64,000 nucleotides of DNA. Source: Phycisphaeraceae bacterium. Its GTDB lineage: Bacteria > Planctomycetota > Phycisphaerae > Phycisphaerales > UBA1924. How positions within the stretch are numbered: position 1 is the stretch's first letter; each line of letters starts with the position of its first letter. Of the stretch, positions 52,750 to 61,304 are shown in pieces. A model generated the notes under the pieces. It was not told the origin of the DNA. It ran no database searches and worked only from the letters and a program-made list of their open reading frames with translations. The translations under genes were made by a program, and so were the position numbers. Location: NCBI GenBank assembly GCA_026126305.1, contig JAHCJI010000007.1, positions 1 through 64,000 on the forward strand, read 5' to 3'.

Positions 52750-54117
52750 ATGAAGACCACGATATTGCCAATCGCCTTCACCGCCGTCGCCATGGGCGCG
52801 AGCCTGGCCCCGGCCCAGCCCGCCTGCGAGCCGCAGCGGCTGGCCTCGCCCTTAGGCGCGTTGGCACTTCGTAATGGGTATGACGTCGCGACAAACGGAA
52901 CACATTGGTTCGTGTCTGATGATGCCGCGCGCACGCCGTGCGCGACGGGCTTGTGCCAGACCGGGGCCGTGCATGTTTATGAGATGGTCGATGATCGGCT
53001 GGTCCACACGCAGACAATCGTGCCGCACGACGCGCAATCCTTCCAGTCTTTTGGCTTGAGCATCGCCGTCGATGGCGACCGGCTCGTCGTCGGCTCGCCG
53101 CTGGCGCGCTGGCCGGATCGCACCTGGTGGCCCGGCGTGGTGTACGTCTACGAGCACGACGGCGAGCAGTGGGTCGAGGCCGATCGCATCGGCCCGCCCG
53201 ACGAGGTCTTTGAAAGATTCGGGGTCCGTGTGTTTTTGTACGGCGATGAGATCCTCGTCCGCGACGACCTCGACCGCCTGTACCGATACGTCCACGGCCC
53301 CGAGGGCTGGACGCCCGTCGGTTCGATCCACTTCGACCCGGCCGAGTTGACCAGGGACAAGGGCTTCGGCATCCGCACGGCGTCGAACGAGGACTGGCTG
53401 TTCGTCGCGGCCTTCATGGACGATTCGATCCGCGTCAACGGCGGATCGGTGCATGTCTACCGCCGGATGGCCGACGGCTCACTCGAGTTCACGCAACGGC
53501 TCATCGTGGACGGGAAGGCGCGACTCGGCCACGGCCTGGACTTTGATGGCGTCTCTTTGTACGCGGGCGCTCCGCTCCTGTCGCCCGAAGTTGATAACCA
53601 GGGCGGGCTCGTGGTCTTTGCGTTCGATGGAAACCAATGGGTCGAAACACAGAGGCTGTTTCACCAGAACCCTGGCAGGGAAAACGCATTCGGTGGGACG
53701 GTTCAAGTTGAAGGTGATCGTTTGGTTGTCGTGGCCTCCGGGCAGTTTTCCGGCATGTCCCGCGGGACAACCCACCTCTTCCGTCGGGACGCCCAAGGCC
53801 AGTGGTTCGAGGATCGCCGCCTGATACCCAACCCGCCATCGCATGTCCCCCGACTCTATGGTTTGGAACTGGCCCTCTCGGGCGGCCGCCTGCTGGCTAG
53901 TTCGGTCGAGGAAGACGCCGCCTACCTCTTCGACCTGGCCTGCAACGACTGCCCGGCCGACCTCGACGGCGACGGCCAACTGACCATCTTCGACTTCCTC
54001 ACCTTCCAGAACCTCTTCGCCGCGGGCGACTTGCAAGCCGACTTCGACGGCGACGGGGAGTTGACGATCTTCGACTTCCTGGCCATCCAGACGGCGTTCG
54101 CCGTGGGGTGCGAGTAG
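52750..54117 (+). CDS. Secreted beta-propeller-like protein with GC-type dockerin
   Basis: 455 aa. Signal peptide residues 1-24 (MGASLAPAQPAC). FG-GAP-like units include FGLSIAVDGDRLVVGS, LGHGLDFDGVSLYAGA and FGGTVQVEGDRLVVVA, with VYVYEHDG and VHVYRR strands between them; fits the same seven-bladed plan as the 34721 and 36179 proteins. Tail: DLDGDGQLTIFDFLTFQ and DFDGDGELTIFDFLAIQ, ending GCE. It stands alone, 15 kb from its tandem relatives, but keeps the same promoter geometry. The stop is followed at once by the third AGATAGC-family hairpin. Function unknown. Confidence 0.9.
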   Translation: MKTTILPIAFTAVAMGASLAPAQPACEPQRLASPLGALALRNGYDVATNGTHWFVSDDAARTPCATGLCQTGAVHVYEMVDDRLVHTQTIVPHDAQSFQSFGLSIAVDGDRLVVGSPLARWPDRTWWPGVVYVYEHDGEQWVEADRIGPPDEVFERFGVRVFLYGDEILVRDDLDRLYRYVHGPEGWTPVGSIHFDPAELTRDKGFGIRTASNEDWLFVAAFMDDSIRVNGGSVHVYRRMADGSLEFTQRLIVDGKARLGHGLDFDGVSLYAGAPLLSPEVDNQGGLVVFAFDGNQWVETQRLFHQNPGRENAFGGTVQVEGDRLVVVASGQFSGMSRGTTHLFRRDAQGQWFEDRRLIPNPPSHVPRLYGLELALSGGRLLASSVEEDAAYLFDLACNDCPADLDGDGQLTIFDFLTFQNLFAAGDLQADFDGDGELTIFDFLAIQTAFAVGCE

Positions 54118-54229
54118 GCAGATCGCCAGAATCCAGATAGCCAGGCGGCAGATGATGAGGGGACTATCCGCCTCTTGACCTGCGATCTGCTATCTGCTAA
54201 TTGCGATCTGCGATCCGCCATCTCGGGAC
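54118..54229. repeat. AGATAGC-family hairpin at convergent gene ends
   Basis: Left arm from 54118 (CAGATCGCC, CAGATAGCC, GGCAGATGATGAGG) and right arm to 54222 (CCTCTTGACC, TGCGATCTGC, TATCTGC) can pair imperfectly. Same heptamer vocabulary as 37604 and 39249. It fills the whole gap between the two stops. Confidence 0.8.
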
Positions 54230-55054
54230 TTAGAAGAGGAACCGCACGCCCGCCGTCAGCACGAGGTTGGTGCGTTGGCGATGGTCGACGTCGCGGATCA
54301 ATGGCAGACCCAGCGTGGCTTCCAATGCGAACCGGCGAGCCTCGTAGAGCAGGCCGGGGCCGACGATCACCTCGTGGTCGCCCCCGGTTTCGTACAGGCC
54401 GTTGACTTCGAAGGTCAGGTACGTCGCCGCGGTGGTGTCGGCGGTGTAGGCCGAGGGCGACAGGCGAAAGAGGTACGCCAGGTCGTACCGCAGGGCGTCG
54501 TCGCCGGTGTCGCCCGCGCGGCCGATGGCGGCTCCCGAGCCGGTGTTGAACTTGTACTGGGTTGCAGCGTTGAAGCCGTGCCGGCCCAAGATGGCCGTGA
54601 ACACCGCCCCGGCGAAAGGGTCCCAGGAATGGCTGGAAAACTCGCCCGTGCCCAGGGGCAATTCGAGCCCGCCGATGAAGGCCAGCCGCACCGAATCGAC
54701 CGGGCCCAGATCCCATTGGAAGGGCCGCCACTTGAGTGAGACGGCCGGGTCGTAGAGGCCATACTCCCGGTCGCTGCCCCCCGCGTCGCGATCGTCGAAG
54801 GCGGCCAGGGCGGTCCAGTCGAGCGTAAGCGACCACTCGCGCGCCAGGCCATACGACACGATGGTGTTGGCCAGAACCTTCTCGGTGCCGGCCACGGCCC
54901 CGTCCGGCTGCGCGCCGCTTCGAACGTACTGGAACTTCTCGCGCAGCGTCCATTTGCCCTGAGAGGGCTGCGTGGCGGCGGGGGTGTTGGTGGCTTCCTG
55001 CGCGCTCGCGGCGGCGCTGGCGGCCAGCAGGACAAGGGCGGTCTTGCGCCTCAT
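54230..55054 (-). CDS. Putative outer-membrane beta-barrel (transporter-like) protein
   Basis: 274 aa. Signal peptide residues 1-19 (LLAASAAASAQ). Alternating amphipathic strands (WSLTLDWTALAAF, SVRLAFIGGLELPLG, AVFTAILGRHGFNAATQYKF, YLTFEVNGLYETGG) and a C-terminal aromatic residue (GVRFLF) fit an outer-membrane barrel; I suspect the MetA-pathway/phenol-degradation-type 'transporter' family, without proof. Its ATG overlaps the stop of the HMA lipoprotein gene (ATGA), so it belongs to the csoR operon. A role in handling the metal sensed by CsoR is an inference from context. Confidence 0.78.
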   Translation of the reverse strand: MRRKTALVLLAASAAASAQEATNTPAATQPSQGKWTLREKFQYVRSGAQPDGAVAGTEKVLANTIVSYGLAREWSLTLDWTALAAFDDRDAGGSDREYGLYDPAVSLKWRPFQWDLGPVDSVRLAFIGGLELPLGTGEFSSHSWDPFAGAVFTAILGRHGFNAATQYKFNTGSGAAIGRAGDTGDDALRYDLAYLFRLSPSAYTADTTAATYLTFEVNGLYETGGDHEVIVGPGLLYEARRFALEATLGLPLIRDVDHRQRTNLVLTAGVRFLF

Positions 55055-55398
55055 GGCGTGCTCAGCCCCACCAGGGTGAAGCCGCTGCGTTCGATGGCCC
55101 TGGCCAATTGCGCGTGCGTGACGGCAGCGCCCTGCTCGAAGGAGACCTTCACCTCGCCGCTTCCCATGTCCAGATCCACGCTGCGGACGCCTTGGATGTC
55201 CATGAGTTGGGCGTCCACGTTGTTGGCGCACAGGGGGCAGCTCATGCCGTGGACCACCAGCGTGGCCGTGGGCGTGGTGATGACCTCCTCGCCGTGGTTG
55301 CCGTGCGCGGTCGAGGCGGTCGTGGCGCAGCCGGCCAGGAAGGCCGCGCCGGCCAGGACCGTGATGCCCAGGTAAGTTCTTGTGCTGTTCGCGTGCAT
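55051..55398 (-). CDS. Lipoprotein with heavy-metal-associated (HMA) domain
   Basis: 115 aa from ATG 55398 (CAGGAG 9 bp upstream). Lipobox LAGC (lipidated Cys24). HMA fold residues about 46-112 with GMSCPLC (Cys54, Cys57), the CxxC metal site; the form CPLC is typical of mercury- or copper-handling proteins. Anchored outside the cytoplasmic membrane, so it is more likely a periplasmic metal trap or chaperone than a cytoplasmic CopZ. Second gene of the csoR operon, 50 bp after csoR. A His/Glu-rich link (AHGNHGEE) may add metal ligands. Confidence 0.85.
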   Translation of the reverse strand: MHANSTRTYLGITVLAGAAFLAGCATTASTAHGNHGEEVITTPTATLVVHGMSCPLCANNVDAQLMDIQGVRSVDLDMGSGEVKVSFEQGAAVTHAQLARAIERSGFTLVGLSTP

Positions 55399-55448
55399 TC
55401 GTGGACTCCTGTGCCCGAATCCCGGGCTGGTGGTTGATTCCGATGCGT

Positions 55449-55841
55449 TCACTTGGACAACTTGGAGACCAGGTCCAGCAGTTCCTTGGTCATGGCCTCC
55501 TGGGCCTGGCCCGGCTCGCGCATGGCGGCCGCGGCGCAGTGCTTGAGGTGATTGGCCAGCAGGTTGCGAGCCACCGAGTGCAACGACTGGCGGGCGGCGG
55601 CGATCTGGGTGATGACGTCGGTGCAGTACCGGTCGTCCTCGACCATCCGGGCGATGCCGCGGACCTGCCCCTCGATCCGCCTCAGGTGCCGGAGGTTGGA
55701 GGCTTTCAGCCCCGGATCGACGCCAAACGCCTTGGCACCCGGCCCGCAGGCGCAGGTATGCAGTTGCTCCGGATCGGGGGGCAGGACTTCGACCGGCTTG
55801 GCTGGCTTGGACACCGTGGCCGTCTTGGGAGGATGCTCCAT
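55449..55841 (-). CDS. CsoR/RcnR-family metal-sensing repressor
   Basis: 130 aa. DUF156 fold residues 45-125 with the CsoR ligand triad: Cys73 (RYCTDV), His98 and Cys102 (NHLKHC). The Cys-His-Cys set indicates Cu(I) rather than Ni/Co, where the first ligand differs. A 40-residue N-terminal extension with CACG (Cys30, Cys32) is unusual and may be an extra metal site. ATG 55841 has no Shine-Dalgarno; TATTGT lies 6 bp upstream. It should repress its own operon, with derepression by copper. Confidence 0.88.
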   Translation of the reverse strand: MEHPPKTATVSKPAKPVEVLPPDPEQLHTCACGPGAKAFGVDPGLKASNLRHLRRIEGQVRGIARMVEDDRYCTDVITQIAAARQSLHSVARNLLANHLKHCAAAAMREPGQAQEAMTKELLDLVSKLSK

Positions 55842-55852
55842 ACCAGGACAAT

Positions 55853-55869
55853 ATACCCTATGGGGGTAT
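55853..55869. promoter_or_regulatory. Candidate CsoR operator
   Basis: Inverted repeat ATACCC-N5-GGGTAT, 12 bp upstream of the csoR start codon and touching the -10 region. G/C tracts flanked by TA are the known shape of CsoR-family operators. Confidence 0.65.
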
Positions 55870-56054
55870 TTATTCCAGCCCTGCTCCTGCCCGGCCCGCC
55901 GGATTGTGAAGATCGAGTTGGATCCGTAACGCGTGCCTGGGGCGGGACGTAAACCGCGCAACGGCCAGCCTTGTCGGGCCGCTCAGAAGTTCCAAGTCTG
56001 TTCGTGTGCCCGTCACACGTGATCGTTTCGGAGTTCAACCATAGGGAGAAAACC

Positions 56055-56744
56055 ATGAAGACCACACATGTCGCCACCATCCTGTCCGTCCTTGCCTTGG
56101 CCGGGGCGTCCTGCGCCCAGGAGTTTGTCGAGGGCGTGAACAACGAGATCCCCGTGGACGACGTCTGGACCGCCACGCGGGGCAACGAGCAGGCCTTCCG
56201 CTGGACGCCCCAGAACTCCTTTGACCTGTCCCAGATCCTCTGGCACTCCAGCCCGATCACCAACGGCATCATCCGCCTGCGCGAAGACACCGGCACCGTT
56301 CCCGGGGCCGTTCTGCGCGAGGTCAGCTTCAGTTCCACCACCAGCGGCTGGAACGGCGTTGAGTTCGACGAGCCCTACGCCGTCGTGGCCGGCCAGACCT
56401 ACTTCGTGGCCTTCAACAGCCTGGCGAACGATTACCGCGAGTTCATCTGCCAGAACATTCCTTCGGCTACCGTGCTCACGTACTACTGGCAGCCCGAGGG
56501 CGGCGGGGCGGCCTGGAACGGGCCTTTCACCTTCGCAGGCCGGCGCATGATCGAGTTCTACGCCCCGGGCGACGGCTGCCGCGTAGACCTCGATGGTGAT
56601 GGCAGCCTGACAATCTTCGACTTCCTGGAGTTCCAGAACCTCTTCGCCTCCGGCGACATGCGGGCCGACTTCGACGGCGACGGCAGCCTGACGATCTTCG
56701 ACTTCCTCCAATTCCAGAACGAGTTCGCAGAAGGCTGCGACTAA
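56055..56744 (+). CDS. Small secreted GC-type dockerin protein with beta-sandwich head
   Basis: 229 aa from ATG 56055 (GGGAG 8 bp upstream). Signal peptide residues 1-22 (ALAGASCAQE). Head domain of about 140 residues (QAFRWTPQNSFDLSQILWHS, GIIRLREDTGTVPGAVLREV, VVAGQTYFVAF) resembles the carbohydrate-binding-like domains that precede anchors in many planctomycete exported proteins. Tail: DLDGDGSLTIFDFLEFQ and DFDGDGSLTIFDFLQFQ, ending GCD. Followed by a strong terminator at 56837. Function unknown. Confidence 0.87.
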   Translation: MKTTHVATILSVLALAGASCAQEFVEGVNNEIPVDDVWTATRGNEQAFRWTPQNSFDLSQILWHSSPITNGIIRLREDTGTVPGAVLREVSFSSTTSGWNGVEFDEPYAVVAGQTYFVAFNSLANDYREFICQNIPSATVLTYYWQPEGGGAAWNGPFTFAGRRMIEFYAPGDGCRVDLDGDGSLTIFDFLEFQNLFASGDMRADFDGDGSLTIFDFLQFQNEFAEGCD

Positions 56745-56836
56745 GAAGATACCCAGACTGTCCATCGGCGGACATGATGGAGGAGCATCCGTCCGCTGAT
56801 TGGCATTCGAGTGATCGTGAAGGAAGCTGCCGTGCC

Positions 56837-56867
56837 ACCGACCCGCGAACTCGCGGGTCGGTGTTTT
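56837..56867 (+). terminator. Strong intrinsic terminator
   Basis: 12-bp perfect stem (56837-56848 ACCGACCCGCGA with 56851-56862), 2-nt loop by base count, then GTTTT. Follows the 56055 gene. Confidence 0.85.
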
Positions 56868-56895
56868 CCATCCGAGAGATCCAAAGTCACCGCAG

Positions 56896-57618
56896 TCAAG
56901 CGTCGACCGCCCCCGGTTCGGTATCGGTGCCAGTGTTTTTGGCGTGCCGCCTCCGGCGACGGATCCACCACACCGCAGCAGCGGCCAGTGCCAGCACGCC
57001 CAGGGCGATGCCCCCGGCCGTCCAGTTGCGGTCCAGGATCGAGTCTCCCAGCACGATGAAGGACGCGGCGTAGAGATAGGTGACGGCAAAGGACACGCCG
57101 AAGTAGATGGCAAAGGGCACGCCGGCCATGCCCAGCAGGTAGCTCTTGGCGAAGGTGGGCGGGCCCGGGGCGATCCGCACCAGCAGCGTGAAGCGGACGG
57201 CCCGGCGCGCGGACGAGCGCATGTCGGGCGGGTTGAAGCGGGTGCGGCCGACGAGCCGTTCGAGCCAGGGCCGCAGGGTGCTCTTGCTGATGGCGTAGCA
57301 CAGGGCCAGGTTGGCGGCGATGGCCGCCGCGCTGCCGGCAAGGGCGATCCACGGGCCATAGAACGCGCCCGCGACCACGAAGAAGGGCGTCGTGGGCAGG
57401 CCGACGGCCGGCAGGATGGCCAGGGCGATGAAGAAGGGCACCGGGCCGGCCTGCTCCTTCCACTCCATGACCGCCTGGCGGTCGGTGGCCAGCCACAGAG
57501 CGCCCAGGAGCGCCAGCACCGCCACGGCACTGAGGATCCTCGTCCACAAGCGTCTGCAAGCCGCGGGCTGCGTGGGCGATGTCGTGGCCGTGTCGTCGGT
57601 CTCGTCGGTGTGCTGCAC
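56896..57618 (-). CDS. TVP38/TMEM64 (DedA-like) membrane protein
   Basis: 240 aa, GTG start. About six membrane segments. Family marks: LPAVGLPTTPFFVVAGAFYGPW near residue 70 and the second half-site RIAPGPPTFAKSYLLGMAGVP near 150. TVP38/DedA relatives are lipid scramblases or transporters in the cytoplasmic membrane. The C-terminus is strongly basic (WWIRRRRRH) and cytoplasmic. There is no Shine-Dalgarno; TAGGCT lies 6 bp before the GTG. It converges on the terminator at 56837. Confidence 0.88.
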   Translation of the reverse strand: MQHTDETDDTATTSPTQPAACRRLWTRILSAVAVLALLGALWLATDRQAVMEWKEQAGPVPFFIALAILPAVGLPTTPFFVVAGAFYGPWIALAGSAAAIAANLALCYAISKSTLRPWLERLVGRTRFNPPDMRSSARRAVRFTLLVRIAPGPPTFAKSYLLGMAGVPFAIYFGVSFAVTYLYAASFIVLGDSILDRNWTAGGIALGVLALAAAAVWWIRRRRRHAKNTGTDTEPGAVDA

Positions 57619-57739
57619 GGGATCAGCCTAGGGCATCGGCGGACAAAAGAGTGTGTGCAATTTACTTACAACACCGAACGCTGGCGCTCACCCGGGGAAT
57701 GCTTCTATGCGCTCCATCGGATCCTTCGCTTGTCGAACG

Positions 57740-57766
57740 AAAAACCCCACGCCTTCTAGCGTGGGG
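57740..57766 (-). terminator. Intrinsic terminator after the 57802 gene
   Basis: Minus strand: CCCCACGC, 6-nt loop, GCGTGGGG, then TTTTT (57744-57740). Perfect 8-bp stem. It supports the reality of the small gene upstream. Confidence 0.85.
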
Positions 57767-57801
57767 CCTTGGTGTGAACGGCACCGATGCACCTTGTTCT
57801 C

Positions 57802-58299
57802 TCACGCCGTGGGTTCGGCAGTGGCCAAGGTCTCGTTGGCCCGGGTCTGGGTCCGGGCGGGCCGGGCCGCGTGGGCAAAGGCCCTTGCGTAGGCACGGCC
57901 GACCTCCGCCAGTTCGACCTGGCGCAGGTCCAGCGTGCGGGCACGGCGTGCCGAGGCCGCGTCGGAGGCTTCCGCAGCGCGCGGGATACCAACGGCCCGC
58001 ACCACGACAAAGGGCAGGCTGACCGCCAGCACGCGCAATGGCGCGCCCGCACGGCCACCCACCTGCGAGTCGGCCTCTTCGTCCTGCTCGGGCATGTCGC
58101 GCACTCGATGGCTCTCGAGCGTGCACCCGACTGGATCGAACCTCCAGATACGCTCGTGGCGCATCAGCACACAGACGTACTGTCCCGGGGCCACGTCCTC
58201 GGGCGCGAGGCGCCGAGAGACACCGGCCCGGCGGTGCAGGCTCGAATATGGCAGGCCCTGAGCCCGCCGCGGTTGCGATGGTTGGGATGCATGGCTCAT
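57802..58299 (-). CDS. Protein of unknown function, 165 aa
   Basis: ATG 58299 with GGAGAC 8 bp upstream; terminator 36 bp after the stop. No signal peptide. Basic N-terminus (RRAQGLPYSSLHRRAG), then a small beta-like part (APGQYVCVLMRHERIWRFDP), a predicted helix rich in Ala and Arg (ASDAASARRARTLDLRQVELAEVGRAYARAF), and a polar tail. No family recognised. Clean start and end signals make it a real gene in my view. Possibly transcribed with the short frame at 58402-58527 upstream. Confidence 0.72.
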   Translation of the reverse strand: MSHASQPSQPRRAQGLPYSSLHRRAGVSRRLAPEDVAPGQYVCVLMRHERIWRFDPVGCTLESHRVRDMPEQDEEADSQVGGRAGAPLRVLAVSLPFVVVRAVGIPRAAEASDAASARRARTLDLRQVELAEVGRAYARAFAHAARPARTQTRANETLATAEPTA

Positions 58300-58401
58300 G
58301 ATAGAGTCTCCGGCCGCGTGCACACCCCGAACGGGTGCGCGTCGGCACAGCACAAACGACAATTGGAAACCGGTTGATGTGAGGAAAGGGAGTCAGGCCC
58401 C

Positions 58402-58527
58402 TCAGGCCAGGCCGCTGGAACGGTCGGGGAACGCGCCGAGGTCGAGCGACCGATCGTTGATGCCGGCGTGTACCACGACCGTTGGGTCCAGGCCCAAGGG
58501 ATATCGTGATGTACTTTGCATCGGCAT
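58402..58527 (-). CDS. Possible small protein, 41 aa
   Basis: ATG 58527 has AGAGGAA with 8-nt spacing. The sequence (YPLGLDPTVVVHAGINDRS in the middle) has no membrane helix or motif I know. The stop is 102 bp before the 57802-58299 gene on the same strand. Support is only the ribosome-binding site and reasonable codon use; it could be a chance frame. The rest of 58300-58614 shows nothing else. Confidence 0.35.
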   Translation of the reverse strand: MPMQSTSRYPLGLDPTVVVHAGINDRSLDLGAFPDRSSGLA

Positions 58528-58614
58528 CGCATGGTTCCTCTGGCCGGGGCACGAACGCCGCCGGGTGGGAATGATTGCCTCGGGTCGATGTCGGTCAAGT
58601 GGCCAAGGAACGCC

Positions 58615-59229
58615 ATGGTGCAATCTCCATTCCTCATCCTCGGCCTGGCCGGCGGTATCGGCAGCGGCAAGAGCGCCGTGGCGGCGGTGCTGGCCGAGAT
58701 GGGCTTTGTGGTCAGCGACTCGGACGCCGGGGCCCGGGCGGTGCTGGAGTTGCCCGAGGTAGCCGCTGAGCTGGTGGCCGCTCTTGGGCCCGGTGTGCTC
58801 GACCCCCAAGGCCGGCCCGACCGAAGGGCCATCGCCGACGCGGTCTTTGCCGACGCGACGAAGCGCAAAGCATTAGAGGCCATCGTGCACCCGCGGCTGC
58901 ACGAACAGCGGGCGGGGCTCATCGAGCACGCCCGGTCGAGCGGGGCGGCGGGCGTGGTGATCGACGCGCCGCTGCTCTTCGAGGCGGGCGTGGACGCCCA
59001 GTGCGATGCGGTGCTGTACGTCGATGCGCCCAGAGACCTTCGGCTGCAACGGGTGCAAGAGGCCCGAGGCTGGAGCGAGGACGAACTGGACCGGCGCGAG
59101 GCCGCCCAGTGGCCCTTGGACCAGAAGCGCCGCCGGAGCCATGCCGTGGTGGTCAACAACGGCGACCTCGACGCCCTGCGTCGCCAGGTGGCCCGGGCTC
59201 TGGCGGCCCTGGGCACAAAGAGCGGCTGA
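58615..59229 (+). CDS. coaE: Dephospho-CoA kinase
   Basis: 204 aa from ATG 58615 (CCAAGGAA 7 bp upstream; an earlier in-frame ATG lacks one). Last step of coenzyme A synthesis, phosphorylating the ribose 3'-OH of dephospho-CoA. P-loop GGIGSGKS (residues 13-20), then DSDAGARAVL, the lid region HPRLHEQR and VIDAPLLFEAG, and the C-terminal VVNNGDLDALRRQV. Normal length. A short G/C hairpin with T tract follows at 59240. No operon partner. Confidence 0.94.
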   Translation: MVQSPFLILGLAGGIGSGKSAVAAVLAEMGFVVSDSDAGARAVLELPEVAAELVAALGPGVLDPQGRPDRRAIADAVFADATKRKALEAIVHPRLHEQRAGLIEHARSSGAAGVVIDAPLLFEAGVDAQCDAVLYVDAPRDLRLQRVQEARGWSEDELDRREAAQWPLDQKRRRSHAVVVNNGDLDALRRQVARALAALGTKSG

Positions 59230-59239
59230 CGCACGAGGG

Positions 59240-59257
59240 CCCCCGGTGGGGGTGTTT
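59240..59257 (+). terminator. Weak intrinsic terminator after coaE
   Basis: CCCCC-GGT-GGGGG stem (59240-59244 and 59248-59252) followed by TGTTT. Confidence 0.45.
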
Positions 59258-59514
59258 GCCCCGGGCCGTTGGGGTGGCTATGGTCTAAGCGGCCACGCCA
59301 CGCGTAGCCTTTCCCTTGCCAATCCGGGCGGATAGACGGTCGTGCCGGGCACGGTCGTACCTTGACCGAAGATTGGACATTCCTGCATGGACGCCGGCAC
59401 GTTCCCGCCGGCCCGACGCCGCCGATCGGCCCCGTCGAGTTCGTGTCCACACGAAATCGCTTGACCACCCGTCATCACGGACACCCATTCTGCAATTCGA
59501 GAGGATCCCTGCAC

Positions 59515-61140
59515 ATGGCCAGGACACCGTCGGCCGAACAGCGCCAAGAGCGTGACACCCGCGAGCAAGGCGAAGAGCGTGTGAGTGGGGGTAGTGGTGG
59601 GGGTGGTGGTGGATCTTCCTCGGCGGATGCGGGCGATCGCGGATCCGACCGTGAGAACGGCGAACGACGGCGACCCCGCGACGGGACCGGCCCCAATGGC
59701 GGTGGGGGACCAGGCGGCAGTGGGGGGCGACGCGACAACGACCAGGGCGGCCGGCGCAAGCGTCGCAAACGCAAGCCCTCGATGTACGACCACGGCCTGC
59801 CCACCGACGACGAGCTGGAGCGCGAGGCCGCCGAGATCGAGAAGATCGCCGCCAAGGCCGACCCCAAGGCCCTCAAGGACGCCCTGAGCATCAGCGACCT
59901 CCAGCGGATGGACCTGGACGACCTGCGTGCCTTGGCCAAGAAGGACGGGTTGGAAGACCACGAGGGCCTGACCAAGCAGGACCTGATCTTCAAACTCCTG
60001 AAACTGCGCGCCGCCAGCCAGGGCCTGCTCGTGGGCGACGGCACGCTCGAGATCATGTCCGACGGCTTCGGCTTCCTGCGCAGCCCCGAGCAGAGCTACC
60101 TGCCCGGGCCCGACGACATCTACGTGAGCCCCAGCCAGATACGCCGCTTCGGCCTGCGCAAGGGCATGGTGGTGCGCGGGCTCATCCGCCCGCCGCGCGA
60201 GAGCGAACGCTACTTCGCCCTCTTGCGCGTCGACGAGGTGAACGGTCGCGAGCCCGCCGCCGCCCACGCGACCAAGCCCTTCGAGGACCTGACCCCCCTG
60301 CACCCCGAGGAACGCTTCCACCTGGAGACCGACCCAACCGTCGTCGAGACGCGCATCATGGACCTGGTGGCGCCCATCGGCAAGGGCCAGCGGGCCCTGA
60401 TCGTCGCCCCGCCGCGCACGGGCAAGACCGTGCTGATGCAGAAGATGACCCAGGCCATCACCAGGAACCACCCCAAGGTCAAGATCATCGTGCTGCTGGT
60501 CGACGAGCGGCCCGAAGAGGTCACCGACTTCCGCCGCAACACCGCCAAGGACGTGGAGGTCGTGGCCAGCACCTTCGACGAGCCCGCCAGCCGGCATGTG
60601 CAGGTGTGCGACATGGTCATCGAGAAGGCCAAGCGCATGGTCGAGTTTGGCGACGACGTGGTGATCCTGCTCGACTCCATCACCCGCATGGCCCGCGCCT
60701 ACAACGCCGAGCAGCCCCACAGCGGCAAGATCATGTCCGGCGGCATCGACGCCAACGCCCTCCAGCGCCCCAAGAAGTTCTTCGGCGCCGCCCGCGCCAT
60801 CGAGGCCGGCGGCAGCCTGACCATCATCGGCACCGCCCTGGTCGACACCGGTTCCAGGATGGACGAGGTCATCTTCGAGGAGTTCAAGGGCACGGGCAAC
60901 AGCGAGCTGCACCTGGACCGCAAGCTCGTCGAGAAACGCGTCTGGCCGGCCATCGACGTCAGCGCCAGCGGCACCCGCCGCGAGGAGCTCTTGCTCGACC
61001 CCAAGGAACTCGAACTGACCTACAAGCTCCGCAAGGTGCTCAGCGACATGAACGTCGTCGAAGGCATGGAACTGCTGCTCAACCGCCTCAAGAAGACCAA
61101 GACCAACGCCGAGTTCCTGATGACGATGCAGCTGGGCTGA
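59515..61140 (+). CDS. rho: Transcription termination factor Rho
   Basis: 541 aa from ATG 59515 (GAGAGGAT 9 bp upstream). Ring helicase that ends transcription at C-rich RNA. Residues 1-90 are a Gly/Arg/Ser-rich disordered extension ([22 protein letters not shown]) of the kind seen in high-GC bacteria. Then the Rho N helical region ([20 protein letters not shown]), RNA-binding cold-shock fold ([26 protein letters not shown]), Walker A PPRTGKT near 299, Walker B VVILLDS near 382, Q and R loops ([20 protein letters not shown]). C-terminus [11 protein letters not shown] is canonical. Stop is 8 bp from the stop of the convergent small gene at 61149. Confidence 0.96.
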   Translation: MARTPSAEQRQERDTREQGEERVSGGSGGGGGGSSSADAGDRGSDRENGERRRPRDGTGPNGGGGPGGSGGRRDNDQGGRRKRRKRKPSMYDHGLPTDDELEREAAEIEKIAAKADPKALKDALSISDLQRMDLDDLRALAKKDGLEDHEGLTKQDLIFKLLKLRAASQGLLVGDGTLEIMSDGFGFLRSPEQSYLPGPDDIYVSPSQIRRFGLRKGMVVRGLIRPPRESERYFALLRVDEVNGREPAAAHATKPFEDLTPLHPEERFHLETDPTVVETRIMDLVAPIGKGQRALIVAPPRTGKTVLMQKMTQAITRNHPKVKIIVLLVDERPEEVTDFRRNTAKDVEVVASTFDEPASRHVQVCDMVIEKAKRMVEFGDDVVILLDSITRMARAYNAEQPHSGKIMSGGIDANALQRPKKFFGAARAIEAGGSLTIIGTALVDTGSRMDEVIFEEFKGTGNSELHLDRKLVEKRVWPAIDVSASGTRREELLLDPKELELTYKLRKVLSDMNVVEGMELLLNRLKKTKTNAEFLMTMQLG

Positions 61141-61148
61141 GGCGGGCG

Positions 61149-61301
61149 TCAGCCGGCACGGTGGTCGCGACGCGGTGCCGAGATCGTCAGGCCCGTGCGC
61201 CGGCGACCGGACCCGGGCGCACGCACGAGGCGAACGATCATCGCCAGGGCCCCCAGCGCCGCCGCCGTCACCACCCAGAATTGCCAGTCACCCCATGGCA
61301 T
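61149..61301 (-). CDS. Small single-membrane-helix protein after feoB
   Basis: 50 aa. ATG 61301 is 3 bp after the feoB TGA. N-terminal helix WGDWQFWVVTAAALGALAMIV, then a basic cytoplasmic tail rich in Arg. Its place as third gene of the feo operon matches the small FeoC or FeoB-associated proteins of other bacteria, but it has neither the winged-helix FeoC fold nor a Cys-rich tail. I infer a helper of FeoB by position only. Confidence 0.6.
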   Translation of the reverse strand: MPWGDWQFWVVTAAALGALAMIVRLVRAPGSGRRRTGLTISAPRRDHRAG

Positions 61302-61304
61302 GGT

